In this document: one piece after another, positions 9,257 to 17,596 of the stretch | Layout of the letters: every line of letters starts with the position of its first letter | How positions within the stretch are numbered: position 1 is the first letter of the stretch | NCBI RefSeq assembly: GCF_026162625.1 | Contig: NZ_JAOTBD010000021.1 | Location: 1-62,353 of the forward strand | Source of the DNA: Paracoccus beibuensis | Lineage (GTDB): Bacteria; Pseudomonadota; Alphaproteobacteria; Rhodobacterales; Rhodobacteraceae | Reading direction: 5' to 3' | Length of the DNA: 62,353 nt | Program-made: the position numbers and the translations under genes | The notes under the pieces: model-generated | The model's input: the letters and a program-made list of their open reading frames with translations, nothing else | Databases searched by the model: none | Told to the model about the DNA's origin: nothing

Positions 9257-9996
9257 TGCTGCAGGGAAAGCGTGCCTTCGTGTCTGGCGGCGGTTCCGGC
9301 GTGGGTGCCGAGATCGCGGTGCTTCTGGCGCAGAACGGGGCAGAGGTGACCATCTGCGGCCGTCGCCCGGACCCGCTGCAACGCGCCGCGCGGCGGCATG
9401 GGCGGATCACCTGGACCGTCTGCGACATCACCGACGAGGCCGCCGTGGCCCGCGCCATTGGCGACGCCCTGCCCGATATCGTCGTCGCGAATGCCGGCGC
9501 GTCGGAAAGCGCGCCTCTGGTGCGAACGGATCTCGAGGCGTTCCGCCGGATGATCGACGTCAACCTGACGGGCACGTTCCTGACCCTGCGCGAAGGCGCG
9601 CGTGCCATGTCGGGCAAGCCCTGGGGACGGCTGATCGCCATTGCATCTACCGCCGGGCTGAAGGGTTATGCCTATGTCGCGCCCTACGCGGCCGCCAAGC
9701 ACGGCGTCGTGGGCCTTGTTCGCTCGGCCGCGCAAGAGTTTGCGGCCAAGGGCATCACCGTCAACGCCGTCTGCCCCGGCTTTCTCGACACCGAGATGAC
9801 TGACCGCTCGATCGCCAACATCGCCGCCAAGACTGGCTGCACCACGTCGGATGCCCGCGTCCGGCTAGAGGCGCTGAACCCGATGAAGCGGCTTGTGCCG
9901 CCCGGCGATGTCGCGCGAACGGTGCTGTGGCTCTGCGGTGACGGATCGGACATGATCACGGGCCAGGCCATCTCGATCTCGGGCGGCGAGACATGA
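9253..9996 (+). CDS. Short-chain dehydrogenase/reductase (SDR)
   Basis: A 247-residue classical SDR. The nucleotide-binding motif VSGGGSGVGAEIAV is at about 10-23, NAG at about 79-81, the catalytic serine in IASTAG and the YxxxK pair in YAAAK. An ending typical of the family (GQAISISGGET) completes it. It starts in the ATGA overlapping the monooxygenase stop, so the two are translationally coupled. By context it probably oxidises or reduces a hydroxyacyl-CoA intermediate of the aromatic-CoA pathway, comparable to a 3-hydroxyacyl-CoA dehydrogenase step; that is inference. The longer frame from 9184 lies inside the upstream gene and is rejected. Confidence 0.9.
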   Translation: MMLQGKRAFVSGGGSGVGAEIAVLLAQNGAEVTICGRRPDPLQRAARRHGRITWTVCDITDEAAVARAIGDALPDIVVANAGASESAPLVRTDLEAFRRMIDVNLTGTFLTLREGARAMSGKPWGRLIAIASTAGLKGYAYVAPYAAAKHGVVGLVRSAAQEFAAKGITVNAVCPGFLDTEMTDRSIANIAAKTGCTTSDARVRLEALNPMKRLVPPGDVARTVLWLCGDGSDMITGQAISISGGET

Positions 9997-10024
9997 GCCG
10001 CTTGACAATTGCAGGAGAGTTCCG

Positions 10025-10435
10025 ATGACCGCCATCAGCCCCCACATGTTCCTGCAACCCGACGGATGGCTACCCGCCAAGGGCTATGCCAACGGGGTGA
10101 TGGCGCAGGGGCGGATGGTCTTCACCGGGGGCCTTGTCGGCTGGAACGCCCGCCAGGAATGGGAACATCCCGACATGGTCGGCCAGTTCCGCCAGACGCT
10201 GCTGAACGTCGTCGCCGTTCTGGACGCCGCTGGCGCACGACCCGAACACCTCGTCCGCCTGACCTGGTACATCACCGACAAGCGCGAATACCTGGACAAC
10301 CTGCGGGACTTCGGTGCCGCCTACCGCGAGGTGATCGGCCGCCACTTCCCGGCCATGGCCGTCGTAGAGGTGTCGGCCCTGATCGAGGACGCCGCCAGGA
10401 TCGAGATCGAGGCGACGGCCGTCATTCCCGACTGA
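10025..10435 (+). CDS. RidA/YjgF family protein
   Basis: A 136-residue member of the RidA (YjgF/YER057c/UK114) superfamily. Supporting segments are GYANGVMAQGRMVFTGGLVGW, NVVAVLDAAGARPEHLVRLTWYITD and FPAMAVVEVSALIEDAARIEIEATAV. RidA proteins are cytoplasmic trimers; the archetype hydrolyses reactive enamines/imines to ketones. Members like this one are regularly found with anthraniloyl-CoA monooxygenase genes, where an imine or enamine from the ring amino group could be the substrate. A GGAG site precedes the ATG, 28 bp after the SDR stop, so it is likely the third gene of that operon. Confidence 0.9.
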   Translation: MTAISPHMFLQPDGWLPAKGYANGVMAQGRMVFTGGLVGWNARQEWEHPDMVGQFRQTLLNVVAVLDAAGARPEHLVRLTWYITDKREYLDNLRDFGAAYREVIGRHFPAMAVVEVSALIEDAARIEIEATAVIPD

Positions 10436-10455
10436 CCGCCGGGGCGAAAACCGCG

Positions 10456-10692
10456 TCAGTCGCTTCGCGCAAGGCTCTGCGACGCCTCGATCGACCGCAG
10501 GATATCGTCGCCGAGAATAGCTGCGGCGGCGCTTCGGCACATCGAGATATTGCTGTCATCCTCGACAGTCACGGCTGCGATCTGTCCTGCGCGCAGATGC
10601 GCAGTCACGCTGCAGTCGCTCTCGCCGGTGGCGGCGCTCCAGTCGGCAGAGATGTCCAGCATCTTGTCGGTTCGGTCGTCGAACAGAAACAT
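10456..10692 (-). CDS. Hypothetical small protein
   Basis: A 78-residue acidic protein beginning MFLFDDRTDKMLDISADWSA. It reads like a compact alpha/beta domain (a hydrophobic segment, AHLRAGQIAAVTVEDDS, then a helix AAAAILGDDILRSIEASQSL). I recognise no family. A GAAAGG-type site lies a few bases upstream of the ATG. It converges on the RidA gene with 20 bp between stops. Amino-acid composition is that of a real protein rather than a shadow frame, but function and partners are unknown. Confidence 0.55.
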   Translation of the reverse strand: MFLFDDRTDKMLDISADWSAATGESDCSVTAHLRAGQIAAVTVEDDSNISMCRSAAAAILGDDILRSIEASQSLARSD

Positions 10693-10968
10693 CTGTCGCC
10701 TTTCAAGTAGGTCCGGTCAGGCTGATCGCCAACGAAATTGCGGCGGTGCCGAAGGTCATAATGAAGGTGTTAACAAAACGTAAACTGCCACCCAGGCAGA
10801 TGCGGTGTGTCGTCTACGCGTCACTGGTCATCGGCTTTTGTCATTTTGCGCATACTGCAGCTTTGACAGGCAGCCCCTGCGTTTCGTCACCGCATTGCCG
10901 CGTGCAGTCTTCCTTTGCTGCAACAGTCAAACGACGATCACGTCAGAATCGTGTGCGGGACGTGAAGA

Positions 10969-12756
10969 ATGTTCAAAGGCCAGATCGATCAGGTTCGCCG
11001 GAACACCCCAGATTTCCAGGCGCGGGCCGCGCGCATTTTGTCGATGCGGGATCTCTGACGCCAGCACACCTGCCCAGCAGCCAACGTCTTGCACCGGACC
11101 TGCTTCGAACCGCGCCGGTGGGCCAGCACGGCTTGGCCGAGGACATCGTCCTTGCGGCGCTTCGTCCCGCCTTCTTCGTGACCGAAAGCGGCATTGACGC
11201 GACCAATGCGATCGCAACCGACCCTGACCTTCTGGACCTCGTGACCTGGAACGGCAGCATGTTGACGCGCGCCGCGACCGGCATCGGCCGAATCGATCTG
11301 CTGCATCACGCGACGCTTCCCTATGCCGGAACGGGGTTCCTGATCGACCACACGCTGGCGGTCACGAACCGGCACGTGGCCTTGGTCCTCGCCGAACGCC
11401 TCCGCTTCGGCATGCGGACCGGCCGGTTCGGCAGCGACATGAGGGCCCGGCCGGACTATCACGGGTTCGTCGGAAACCGCTCACAGCAGGGCCGAGGTGA
11501 CCGAGGCTCTCCATATCGCGCGTGACGATGAACCCGACCCCGCGTTCCTGCGCGTCGTCCCCCAGCCCGGAACGGTGCCGCTGCAGATCCTGGGCAAGCG
11601 GCTGGCCGGCGACCGCGCCCCCGTCGCCGGCCAACCTCATGCACCGGGTCTTTCGCGGCACATACGGCGTCAAGCGGTTGGCGCCGGGCTTCGTCACGGG
11701 CACCGCCTGCCAGGGCATGACGCTGCTGGCGGATTATTCGTCTCTCGGCGGAAACTCCGGCTCTGCGCTCGTCTCGCTCGAGGACGATCACGCCGTCGGA
11801 TTGCACTTTGCCGGTCGGTTCATGGGGAACAATTATGCCGTGGCCGCGGACGTGCTGGAGGCCGCCCGCCGCGATGTCTTCCGCACCCTGCCCGGCACCG
11901 CCCTGCCCGCCGAGGCGCCGGTATCGGCAGCAGGGCCGTTCGCCGACAGGAACGGTTCCGACCCTGGCTTCCTGGGCGGGGCCTCTGCTGGTGCCGCTGC
12001 CGGGTCTGGGTCGGTGGGAAGCCGCGCCCGTGGCCGGCGACGACGATGCCGTTCTGCGCTATCGCAACTTTACGGTCATCCAGTCGGCCGTCCGGCGTCT
12101 TCCGCTGGTCACGGCGGTCAACATCGACGGCGCGCAGGCGCGGATGTTCAAGCGGCGGGGCGAATGGCGGCTGGACCCGGACCACCAGGCCGGCAACAAT
12201 CTCTGTCGCCGCAATCCGCTGGACCGAAGCCACATGATGCGCCGGCGCGGCGCGGGTTGGGGACCCGACGCACACTAGGCCGAGGAAAACACCTCCACTA
12301 CGCCCACTGCACGCCGCAGCACCAGGACCTGAACCAGAAGGACTGGCTGGGGCTAAAGGACTATATCATCGGCGCGGCCGCGACGCAGGGCTTCCGGCTG
12401 TCGGTCCTGACAGAGCCGGTTTTCCACGACAGCGACGGGCGTCTGAGGGCCAGGGTGGCGCCACCGACATCCCCCATCCCCGAAGAATTCTGGGAGGTCG
12501 GCGTGATGATCGATGCGGCCACCGGCTACGTTCTATCGCAAGGCCGCATGATCCGCAGCTTGGTCGAGAGCGCCTTCGTCTATGGCCGCGATTTCGCTGA
12601 TCGCCGCCGAAACGGGGATTGAACTTCCGCAGTCTTGTGGATGGGGACCCGCTCGGGACGGAGGCCGGGGAAAGCCTCCGCCGGATCGCGCGGTCGGTGG
12701 ACGGACCCGAGAGCCTGATCCTGCGCAGGAACGGCTTTGAATCGGCTGCAAGCTGA
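10969..12756 (+). pseudogene. Frameshifted trypsin-like peptidase / NUC1 DNA-RNA endonuclease fusion
   Basis: Pieces of one long protein can be read by changing frame several times. 10969-11055 gives MFKGQIDQVRRNTPDFQARA. About 11110-11480 gives a trypsin N-lobe with GTGFLIDHTLAVTNRHVALV, the catalytic histidine in TNRHV. About 11640-11990 gives GMTLLADYSSLGGNSGSALV, with the catalytic serine in GNSGS. About 12000-12275 and 12290-12600 give a DNA/RNA non-specific endonuclease: NPLDRSHMMRR (usual DRGHM, His kept) and HCTPQHQDLNQKDWLGLKDY. The last piece ends at TGA 12754-12756. At least five frame changes make this inactive as drawn. The architecture, a protease fused to a nuclease, occurs in bacterial conflict-type effectors, but no partner gene remains here. 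Confidence 0.8.
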
Positions 12757-12789
12757 CGTCTTTCCGGCCGAACACGTACTTGCCTGAGG

Positions 12790-12826
12790 CGAGCGCAGGC
12801 ACGCCTGCAGGGTGTGCCTGCGCTCG
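12790..12826. terminator. 13-bp perfect stem-loop between convergent genes
   Basis: CGAGCGCAGGCAC (12790-12802) pairs perfectly with GTGCCTGCGCTCG (12814-12826) around an 11-base loop. It lies between the end of the trypsin-NUC1 pseudogene (plus) and the end of the DctD-like gene (minus). There is no U-tract on either strand, so it is a possible bidirectional terminator or RNA-stabilising hairpin. Confidence 0.45.
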
Positions 12827-12979
12827 GCGCCGCCGCTCGGTGCAACGACCCATAGCCGTACCTGATCGGATGCCGATCCGGGCTTCGGCGTCACGTGCAG
12901 GACGCGTCATCTGGGAGGCGTCCACCCGCGGCCCAGCCCGTTCCACGCGTGGCCATGCTTGCAGGAGCCGGCCAGCAAT

Positions 12980-14296
12980 TCATTGGCTGCGGAAGTCGGC
13001 GGGCCTGATCCCGTGGCGGGAGAGCTTGTCGTAGAAGGTCTTGCGCGGCAGGCCCAGAAGCGTCATGGCCTCGGTTGCGTTGCCACGGGCTTCGCGCAGG
13101 GCGTCGCGGATCAGTCCGGCCTCGCAGGCGGCAACGAGGTCGGGCAGCGCCGGCCTGTCGCCGCCTGCAGTGTCGGGCGTCCAGGGGCCGACGCCCAGGA
13201 CGTGGCTTTCGGCCTGCCCCTGCAATTCGCGCAGATTGCCGGGCCAGCCGTGGGTGGACAGCCGTGCCATCAGCAGGTCGGTCAGCGGCGGGACGCTGCG
13301 CGACAGCCGGTCGGCGGCCGCCTGAAGGAAGTGCCGGAACAGGGCCGGCACATCCTCGCGCCGGGCCGAAAGGGGTGGCACCTCCAGGATGGCGCGCGAC
13401 AGGCGATAGAACAGGCCCTCGTGCAGGTCGCCGGATGGCCCGGTCGTCGCCAGGATCTGCAGGTCCAGCGGGCGCGGGGCAGCGGCGCCGGGCAGCCAGA
13501 ACTCGCCGGCCTCGACCAGCGCCAGAAGCCGCGTTTGCAGATGCCGCGGCAGGTCGTCCAGCCGTTCGAGGCAGAGAATCCCCCGATGCGCCCCCTCCAG
13601 AAGCCCGGGCCTGCGCGGCAGGCGCGAGCCGGGCGCAGCCTCTTGCCCGGTCAGCAGCACCTCGAACCCCGCCGCGTCGACCGAGGCGCAATCCACCGTC
13701 ACCAGCGCACGGGACCGGCGTCGTCCCTGCTGGTGGATCGCGCGGGCGACCAAGGATTTTCCTGCGCCGGCAGGGCCGCGGATCAGGGCGTCGCTTTCGG
13801 CCTCGGCAACCCGGTGCAGCATCTCTCGCAGCCGGACCATTGCGGCGCTGTCGCCCATCAGAGGCGGATGCGCCGCCGCGGCATCCAGCGACGGAAGCCG
13901 CAGCCGCCGGTTTTCCAGCACCAGCGCCCGCGTGGCCAGCGCCCGCCGCAGCGCCGCGATCAACCGGTCGGCCGCCACGGGCTTTGTCCGGAAGTCATAG
14001 GCTCCGTCCTGCAGCGCCGACACTGCCATCTGCACGTCGCCGTGCCCGGTCAGCAGGATCACCGGCAGGTCCGGATCGAGCGCATGCAGCCGCTGGAACA
14101 GCTGGATGCCGTCCATGCCGGGCATCCGGACGTCCGTCAGGACGACCCCCGGATAGTCGGGACTCAACCCCGCCAGGGCGGGCTCGGCCGCCGAAAATTC
14201 CTCGACCTCCAGCCCCGCAAGCGTCAGCGTCTGGCGCTGCGCCGCACGCAGGTCGTCGTCGTCATCAATAAGGCGGACACGCAGCAACGGGGTCAT
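12980..14296 (-). CDS. dctD: DctD-like response regulator with degenerate AAA+ domain (no GAFTGA)
   Basis: A 438-residue NtrC-class response regulator paired with the adjacent DctB-like kinase. The receiver (1 to about 120) is intact: acidic cluster IDDDDD, phospho-acceptor Asp55 in TDVRMPGMDG, Thr83 and Lys105. The AAA+ part (about 145-380) is altered: Walker A is GPAGAGKS, the Walker B region reads GILCLERL where GTLFLDEI is usual, and the stretch where GAFTGA contacts sigma54 reads TGQEAAPGSRLPRR. The C-terminus is a Fis-type HTH (about 395-435). Loss of GAFTGA and of the Walker B acid implies it cannot work as an ordinary sigma54 activator. NtrC of Rhodobacter capsulatus is a known GAFTGA-less example acting with sigma70. 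Its ATG overlaps the dctB stop (ATGA). Confidence 0.9.
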   Translation of the reverse strand: MTPLLRVRLIDDDDDLRAAQRQTLTLAGLEVEEFSAAEPALAGLSPDYPGVVLTDVRMPGMDGIQLFQRLHALDPDLPVILLTGHGDVQMAVSALQDGAYDFRTKPVAADRLIAALRRALATRALVLENRRLRLPSLDAAAAHPPLMGDSAAMVRLREMLHRVAEAESDALIRGPAGAGKSLVARAIHQQGRRRSRALVTVDCASVDAAGFEVLLTGQEAAPGSRLPRRPGLLEGAHRGILCLERLDDLPRHLQTRLLALVEAGEFWLPGAAAPRPLDLQILATTGPSGDLHEGLFYRLSRAILEVPPLSARREDVPALFRHFLQAAADRLSRSVPPLTDLLMARLSTHGWPGNLRELQGQAESHVLGVGPWTPDTAGGDRPALPDLVAACEAGLIRDALREARGNATEAMTLLGLPRKTFYDKLSRHGIRPADFRSQ

Positions 14297-16002
14297 GCGG
14301 CCCTCGGCAGGGTGAGGCGAAAGGCGGCACCGCGACCCGCGATTGGCGGAACGACGTCCAACTCTCCTCCGAAATCGCGGGCGATGTCGCGAGAGATCAC
14401 CAGCCCCAGCCCCAGCCCCTGCGGCTTGTCCGTGGCAAAGGGCGTGAACAGCTGCGCGGCCATGTCGGGCGTCAGGCCGGGGCCATCGTCGCTGATCGTC
14501 AGGCCGATGCTGTCAGGCCCTTCGGCCAGCGTGATGCTGATGCGGGCACCCGCCATGCCTTCCTGCGCGTCGTGGCTGTTGGTCAGAAGGTTGACCAGAA
14601 TCTGCTCCAGCCGCACGGCCTCGGCCCGCACGAAAAGGTCGCGGGGAATGTTCGGCAGATCGAACGCCATAGCGCTGGCCCGGCGGCGGCTGGCGGTCAG
14701 CATCATCGACGCCTCGATGGCGTCGCGCAGGGACACGGCGCCGAACGAACCGGTGGCCTTGCGGGAAAAGCTGCGCAATTCGCTGGTGATCTGGCCGATG
14801 CGTTCGGTCATCCCGACGATGCGGTCCAGGTTCTGGCGCACCATCGGCGCCACGTCCTTGAGCACGCCCAGGCCATTCTCGGCCAGCAAACGGATCGTGG
14901 CCAGCGGCTGGTTGACCTCGTGTGCGAAGCCCGCCGTGACCTGACCCAGCGTCGCCAGCTTGTTGGCCTGCACCAGGTCGGCCTGCAGCTGCGCCAGCCG
15001 CTGTTCGGCCGCCTGGCGTTCGCGCATCTCGTCCGACAGTGCGCTGGTTCTTGCCGCCACCGCGCGTTCCAGGTCGGCGCGATATGCGGCCGCGGCCCGG
15101 GTCCTGCGGGCGGCCCGGCGCAGCCGCGCGCTGATCAGCGCCGCCGCAACCCCGGCCAGCAGCGTCGCCATCAGCGCCGTCCCCGCCGCCAGCGCCGCCA
15201 CCCGGCCCGCCGCGGCGGTCGGCGCCTGCACCACCAGCCGCCAGTTCGTCCGTCGCACCGGCGCGCCGATGTCGGCGACGCCGGGCAGGGCCGGCGCCGG
15301 CTGAAACCGCTTCGACGGCCGGCTGGTGATGATCACGCGGCCGGTTTCGTCCAACACATGCGTCGCTGCCGGATCCCGCGCCCAAGCCGCCTCCAGCGCG
15401 TCGAACTCGACCTTCACGACGACGACGCCCAGGGTCTGCCCGCCGGCGCGCACGTCATGCGCCAGGTAAAGGCCCGGCCGCCCGCTGACGGTACCAAGCG
15501 CGTATTCCTGCCCGGTTCCTTCGGCCAGTGCCTCGCGGAAATAGTCTCGGAACCCATAGTCATGACCCACGAAACTGACCGGCTTGCCCCAGTTCGAAGC
15601 CGCGATAGCGCGGCCGCTGCGGTCCAGCAGATAGATCACGTTGCTTTGCGTTTCTGCCCGCAGCAGGTCCAGCTTGGCCGACACCGCGACATCGGCATCG
15701 ACGCCGCCTTCCAGCGCCTCGACCACCTGCTGGTCGACGGCCAAAACGGCCGCGACGGCGCGCTGACGGTCCAGAAGACTGTCCAGCGCCAGCGCCCGCG
15801 TTTGTGCGGCCACCGTGGCGGTATCCTCCAGCCGCGCCAGCGCCGCCTGATGCGTCAGGCGATGGGTCGCCAGCGGCACCAGCGTCGCCAGCACCAGGCA
15901 GCAGAGCGCCAGCCACCATCGCGAATCACGTCGCGGCAAATCGTCCGTGACGCTTGCCGTCCTGCCTGCCCTTCGCAGCTTCGGGTGTTTCGGCTTCCAC
16001 AC
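14293..16002 (-). CDS. dctB: C4-dicarboxylate sensor histidine kinase DctB-like
   Basis: A 569-residue membrane sensor kinase. Order of parts: N-terminal helix (WWLALCCLVLATLVPLATH), a periplasmic double-PDC sensor with a typical DctB segment (GHDYGFRDYFREALAEGTGQ), a second helix (ALAAGTALMATLLAGVAAAL) and a coiled-coil linker. Then comes HisKA with the phospho-histidine in AGFAHEVNQPLATIR, and HATPase_c with NLLTNSHDA, SDDGPGL and GLGLGLVIS. It senses C4-dicarboxylates and phosphorylates DctD. The start is a GTG at 16002, nine bases after AGGGAG; a GTG six bases further upstream is the alternative. The frame stays open far upstream on this strand, but that part is antisense to dctA and is not coding. 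Confidence 0.92.
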   Translation of the reverse strand: MWKPKHPKLRRAGRTASVTDDLPRRDSRWWLALCCLVLATLVPLATHRLTHQAALARLEDTATVAAQTRALALDSLLDRQRAVAAVLAVDQQVVEALEGGVDADVAVSAKLDLLRAETQSNVIYLLDRSGRAIAASNWGKPVSFVGHDYGFRDYFREALAEGTGQEYALGTVSGRPGLYLAHDVRAGGQTLGVVVVKVEFDALEAAWARDPAATHVLDETGRVIITSRPSKRFQPAPALPGVADIGAPVRRTNWRLVVQAPTAAAGRVAALAAGTALMATLLAGVAAALISARLRRAARRTRAAAAYRADLERAVAARTSALSDEMRERQAAEQRLAQLQADLVQANKLATLGQVTAGFAHEVNQPLATIRLLAENGLGVLKDVAPMVRQNLDRIVGMTERIGQITSELRSFSRKATGSFGAVSLRDAIEASMMLTASRRRASAMAFDLPNIPRDLFVRAEAVRLEQILVNLLTNSHDAQEGMAGARISITLAEGPDSIGLTISDDGPGLTPDMAAQLFTPFATDKPQGLGLGLVISRDIARDFGGELDVVPPIAGRGAAFRLTLPRAA

Positions 16003-16016
16003 TAGCACGCGCTCCC

Positions 16017-16034
16017 TGTGCGGAAAACCACACA
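16017..16034. promoter_or_regulatory. Probable DctD operator in dctB-dctA intergenic region
   Basis: TGTGCGGAAAACCACACA is an imperfect palindrome with arms TGTGCGG and CCACACA around AAAA. It closely resembles the TGTGCGGAAATCCGCACA-like upstream sites described for rhizobial DctD. It lies 15 bp before the dctB start and 122 bp before dctA. I could not find a -24/-12 sigma54 promoter (TGGC-N9-TTGCA type) between it and dctA, consistent with the missing GAFTGA in the regulator. Confidence 0.65.
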
Positions 16035-16155
16035 CGATTCCCGCCATGCACGGCAAGTTCAGCCATGAAAACGACGCACTGCTGCCATGCGGCCGATGTT
16101 TCAGCATTAACCTTTGGGGGCGCAAAGTCGACACATGCAGGTCGGAGGAGACCAG

Positions 16156-17520
16156 ATGCACCTGAACGCTTCCGCGCAAACCGATGCGCCCGCCCCCAAG
16201 CCCTTCTATGCACACCTCTACGTCCAGGTCATCGCAGCCATCGTGCTGGGCGCGTTGATCGGCCACTTCCACCCCCAGACGGGCGAGGCGCTGAAGCCGC
16301 TCGGCGACGGGTTCATCAAGCTGGTGAAGATGATCATCGCGCCCGTGATCTTCCTGACCATCGTGACCGGCTTGGCCGGCATGAGCACGCTGCGGGGCGT
16401 CGGCTCGGTCGTCGGCAAGGCCTTCGCCTATTTCCTGACCTTTTCGACGCTGGCGCTGATCGTGGGCCTGATCGTCGCGAACGTGGTCCAGCCGGGCCGC
16501 GGGATGAACATCGACCCCTCGACCCTCGATGCCAGCACCGTCACGGGCTACGCCGAAAAGGCGCACGAGACGTCGCTGACGGGCTTCGTGATGGACATCA
16601 TCCCGACCACCCTGATGTCGACCTTCGTGGAAGGCAACATCCTGCAGGTGCTGTTCGTAGCGATCCTGTTCGGGATCGGCATGATCCTGGTCGGTGAAAA
16701 GGCCAAGCCGGTGCTGAACGTGCTGGAATCCGCCAGCTTCGCGATCTTCCGCGTCGTGGACATCCTGATGAAGGCCGCCCCCATCGGCGCCTTCGGGGCC
16801 CTCGCCTTCACCATCGGCAAGTACGGCATCGGGTCGATCGTGAACCTGGCCGCGCTCGTGGGCACCTTCTACCTGACCTCTGCCGTCTTCATCATCGTGA
16901 TCCTGGGCACGGTCTGCATGGTCAACGGGTTTTCGATCTTTCGCCTGATCTCGTACCTCAAGGCCGAGATCCTGCTGGTGCTGGGCACCTCGTCGTCGGA
17001 ATCGGCCCTGCCCTCGCTGATGGAAAAGATGGAGAAGGCCGGCTGCGCCCGTCCCGTCGTCGGCCTCGTCGTGCCGACCGGCTATTCGTTCGACCTCGAT
17101 GGCACCAACATATACATGACGCTGGCGGCCCTGTTCATCGCGCAGGCGACGAACACCGACCTGTCGGTGCAACAGCAGGTGCTGCTGCTGGTCGCGATGC
17201 TGTCGTCCAAGGGCGCGGCGGGCGTGACCGGCGCGGGCTTCATCGCGCTGGCGGCGACGCTGTCGGTGGTGCCGACGGTTCCCGTGGCCGGGATGGCGCT
17301 GATCCTGGGCGTGGACCGCTTCATGTCCGAATGCCGCTCGATCACCAACTTCATCGGCAACGCCGTGGCGACCGTGGTGGTCAGCCGCTGGCAGGGGGCG
17401 CTGGACCGCACGCAGTTCGATGCCGCGCTGGCCGGCCGTCCGCTGGCCCCGGCAGCCCATCGTGGCGACCTGGCCCTGACCCCGGCGGGGCTGCAGCTGG
17501 GCGAACGCAGCGCGGACTGA
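16156..17520 (+). CDS. dctA: C4-dicarboxylate transporter DctA
   Basis: A 454-residue inner-membrane symporter of the DAACS family that imports succinate, fumarate and malate with protons or sodium. Family hallmarks are visible: [20 protein letters not shown], the serine-rich re-entrant loop [40 protein letters not shown] (usually FNLDGT) and [22 protein letters not shown]. The ATG at 16156 is chosen because GGAGGAG lies five bases upstream; the longer frame from 16114 lacks a site. It is divergent from dctBD with the DctD-type operator in between, so it is presumably induced by dicarboxylates through DctBD. Confidence 0.97.
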   Translation: MHLNASAQTDAPAPKPFYAHLYVQVIAAIVLGALIGHFHPQTGEALKPLGDGFIKLVKMIIAPVIFLTIVTGLAGMSTLRGVGSVVGKAFAYFLTFSTLALIVGLIVANVVQPGRGMNIDPSTLDASTVTGYAEKAHETSLTGFVMDIIPTTLMSTFVEGNILQVLFVAILFGIGMILVGEKAKPVLNVLESASFAIFRVVDILMKAAPIGAFGALAFTIGKYGIGSIVNLAALVGTFYLTSAVFIIVILGTVCMVNGFSIFRLISYLKAEILLVLGTSSSESALPSLMEKMEKAGCARPVVGLVVPTGYSFDLDGTNIYMTLAALFIAQATNTDLSVQQQVLLLVAMLSSKGAAGVTGAGFIALAATLSVVPTVPVAGMALILGVDRFMSECRSITNFIGNAVATVVVSRWQGALDRTQFDAALAGRPLAPAAHRGDLALTPAGLQLGERSAD

Positions 17521-17542
17521 GCCAAATCTTCTGGAACGCACG

Positions 17543-17569
17543 ACGGGCGCCGGTCGATCCGGCGCCCGT
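17543..17569 (+). terminator. Terminator after dctA
   Basis: Perfect 11-bp stem ACGGGCGCCGG / CCGGCGCCCGT with a five-base loop TCGAT, 22 bp after the dctA stop and before the convergent mutarotase gene. Only two Ts follow on the plus strand, so it is strong as a hairpin and weak as a canonical terminator. It may serve both strands. Confidence 0.7.
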
Positions 17570-17596
17570 TGCATGTCTGCGCGTCCCCGACCGACC

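Noticed and set aside
12757..12979. Possible small RNA gene around the 13-bp hairpin
   Set aside because: No promoter-like sequence upstream and no U-tract; the hairpin is simpler as a boundary between convergent genes.
14293..17574. A minus-strand frame of over 1,000 codons running from dctB through the whole dctA region
   Set aside because: Above about 16002 it is antisense to dctA and gives His/Arg/Gln-rich shadow sequence; dctB has its own GTG start and ribosome site.
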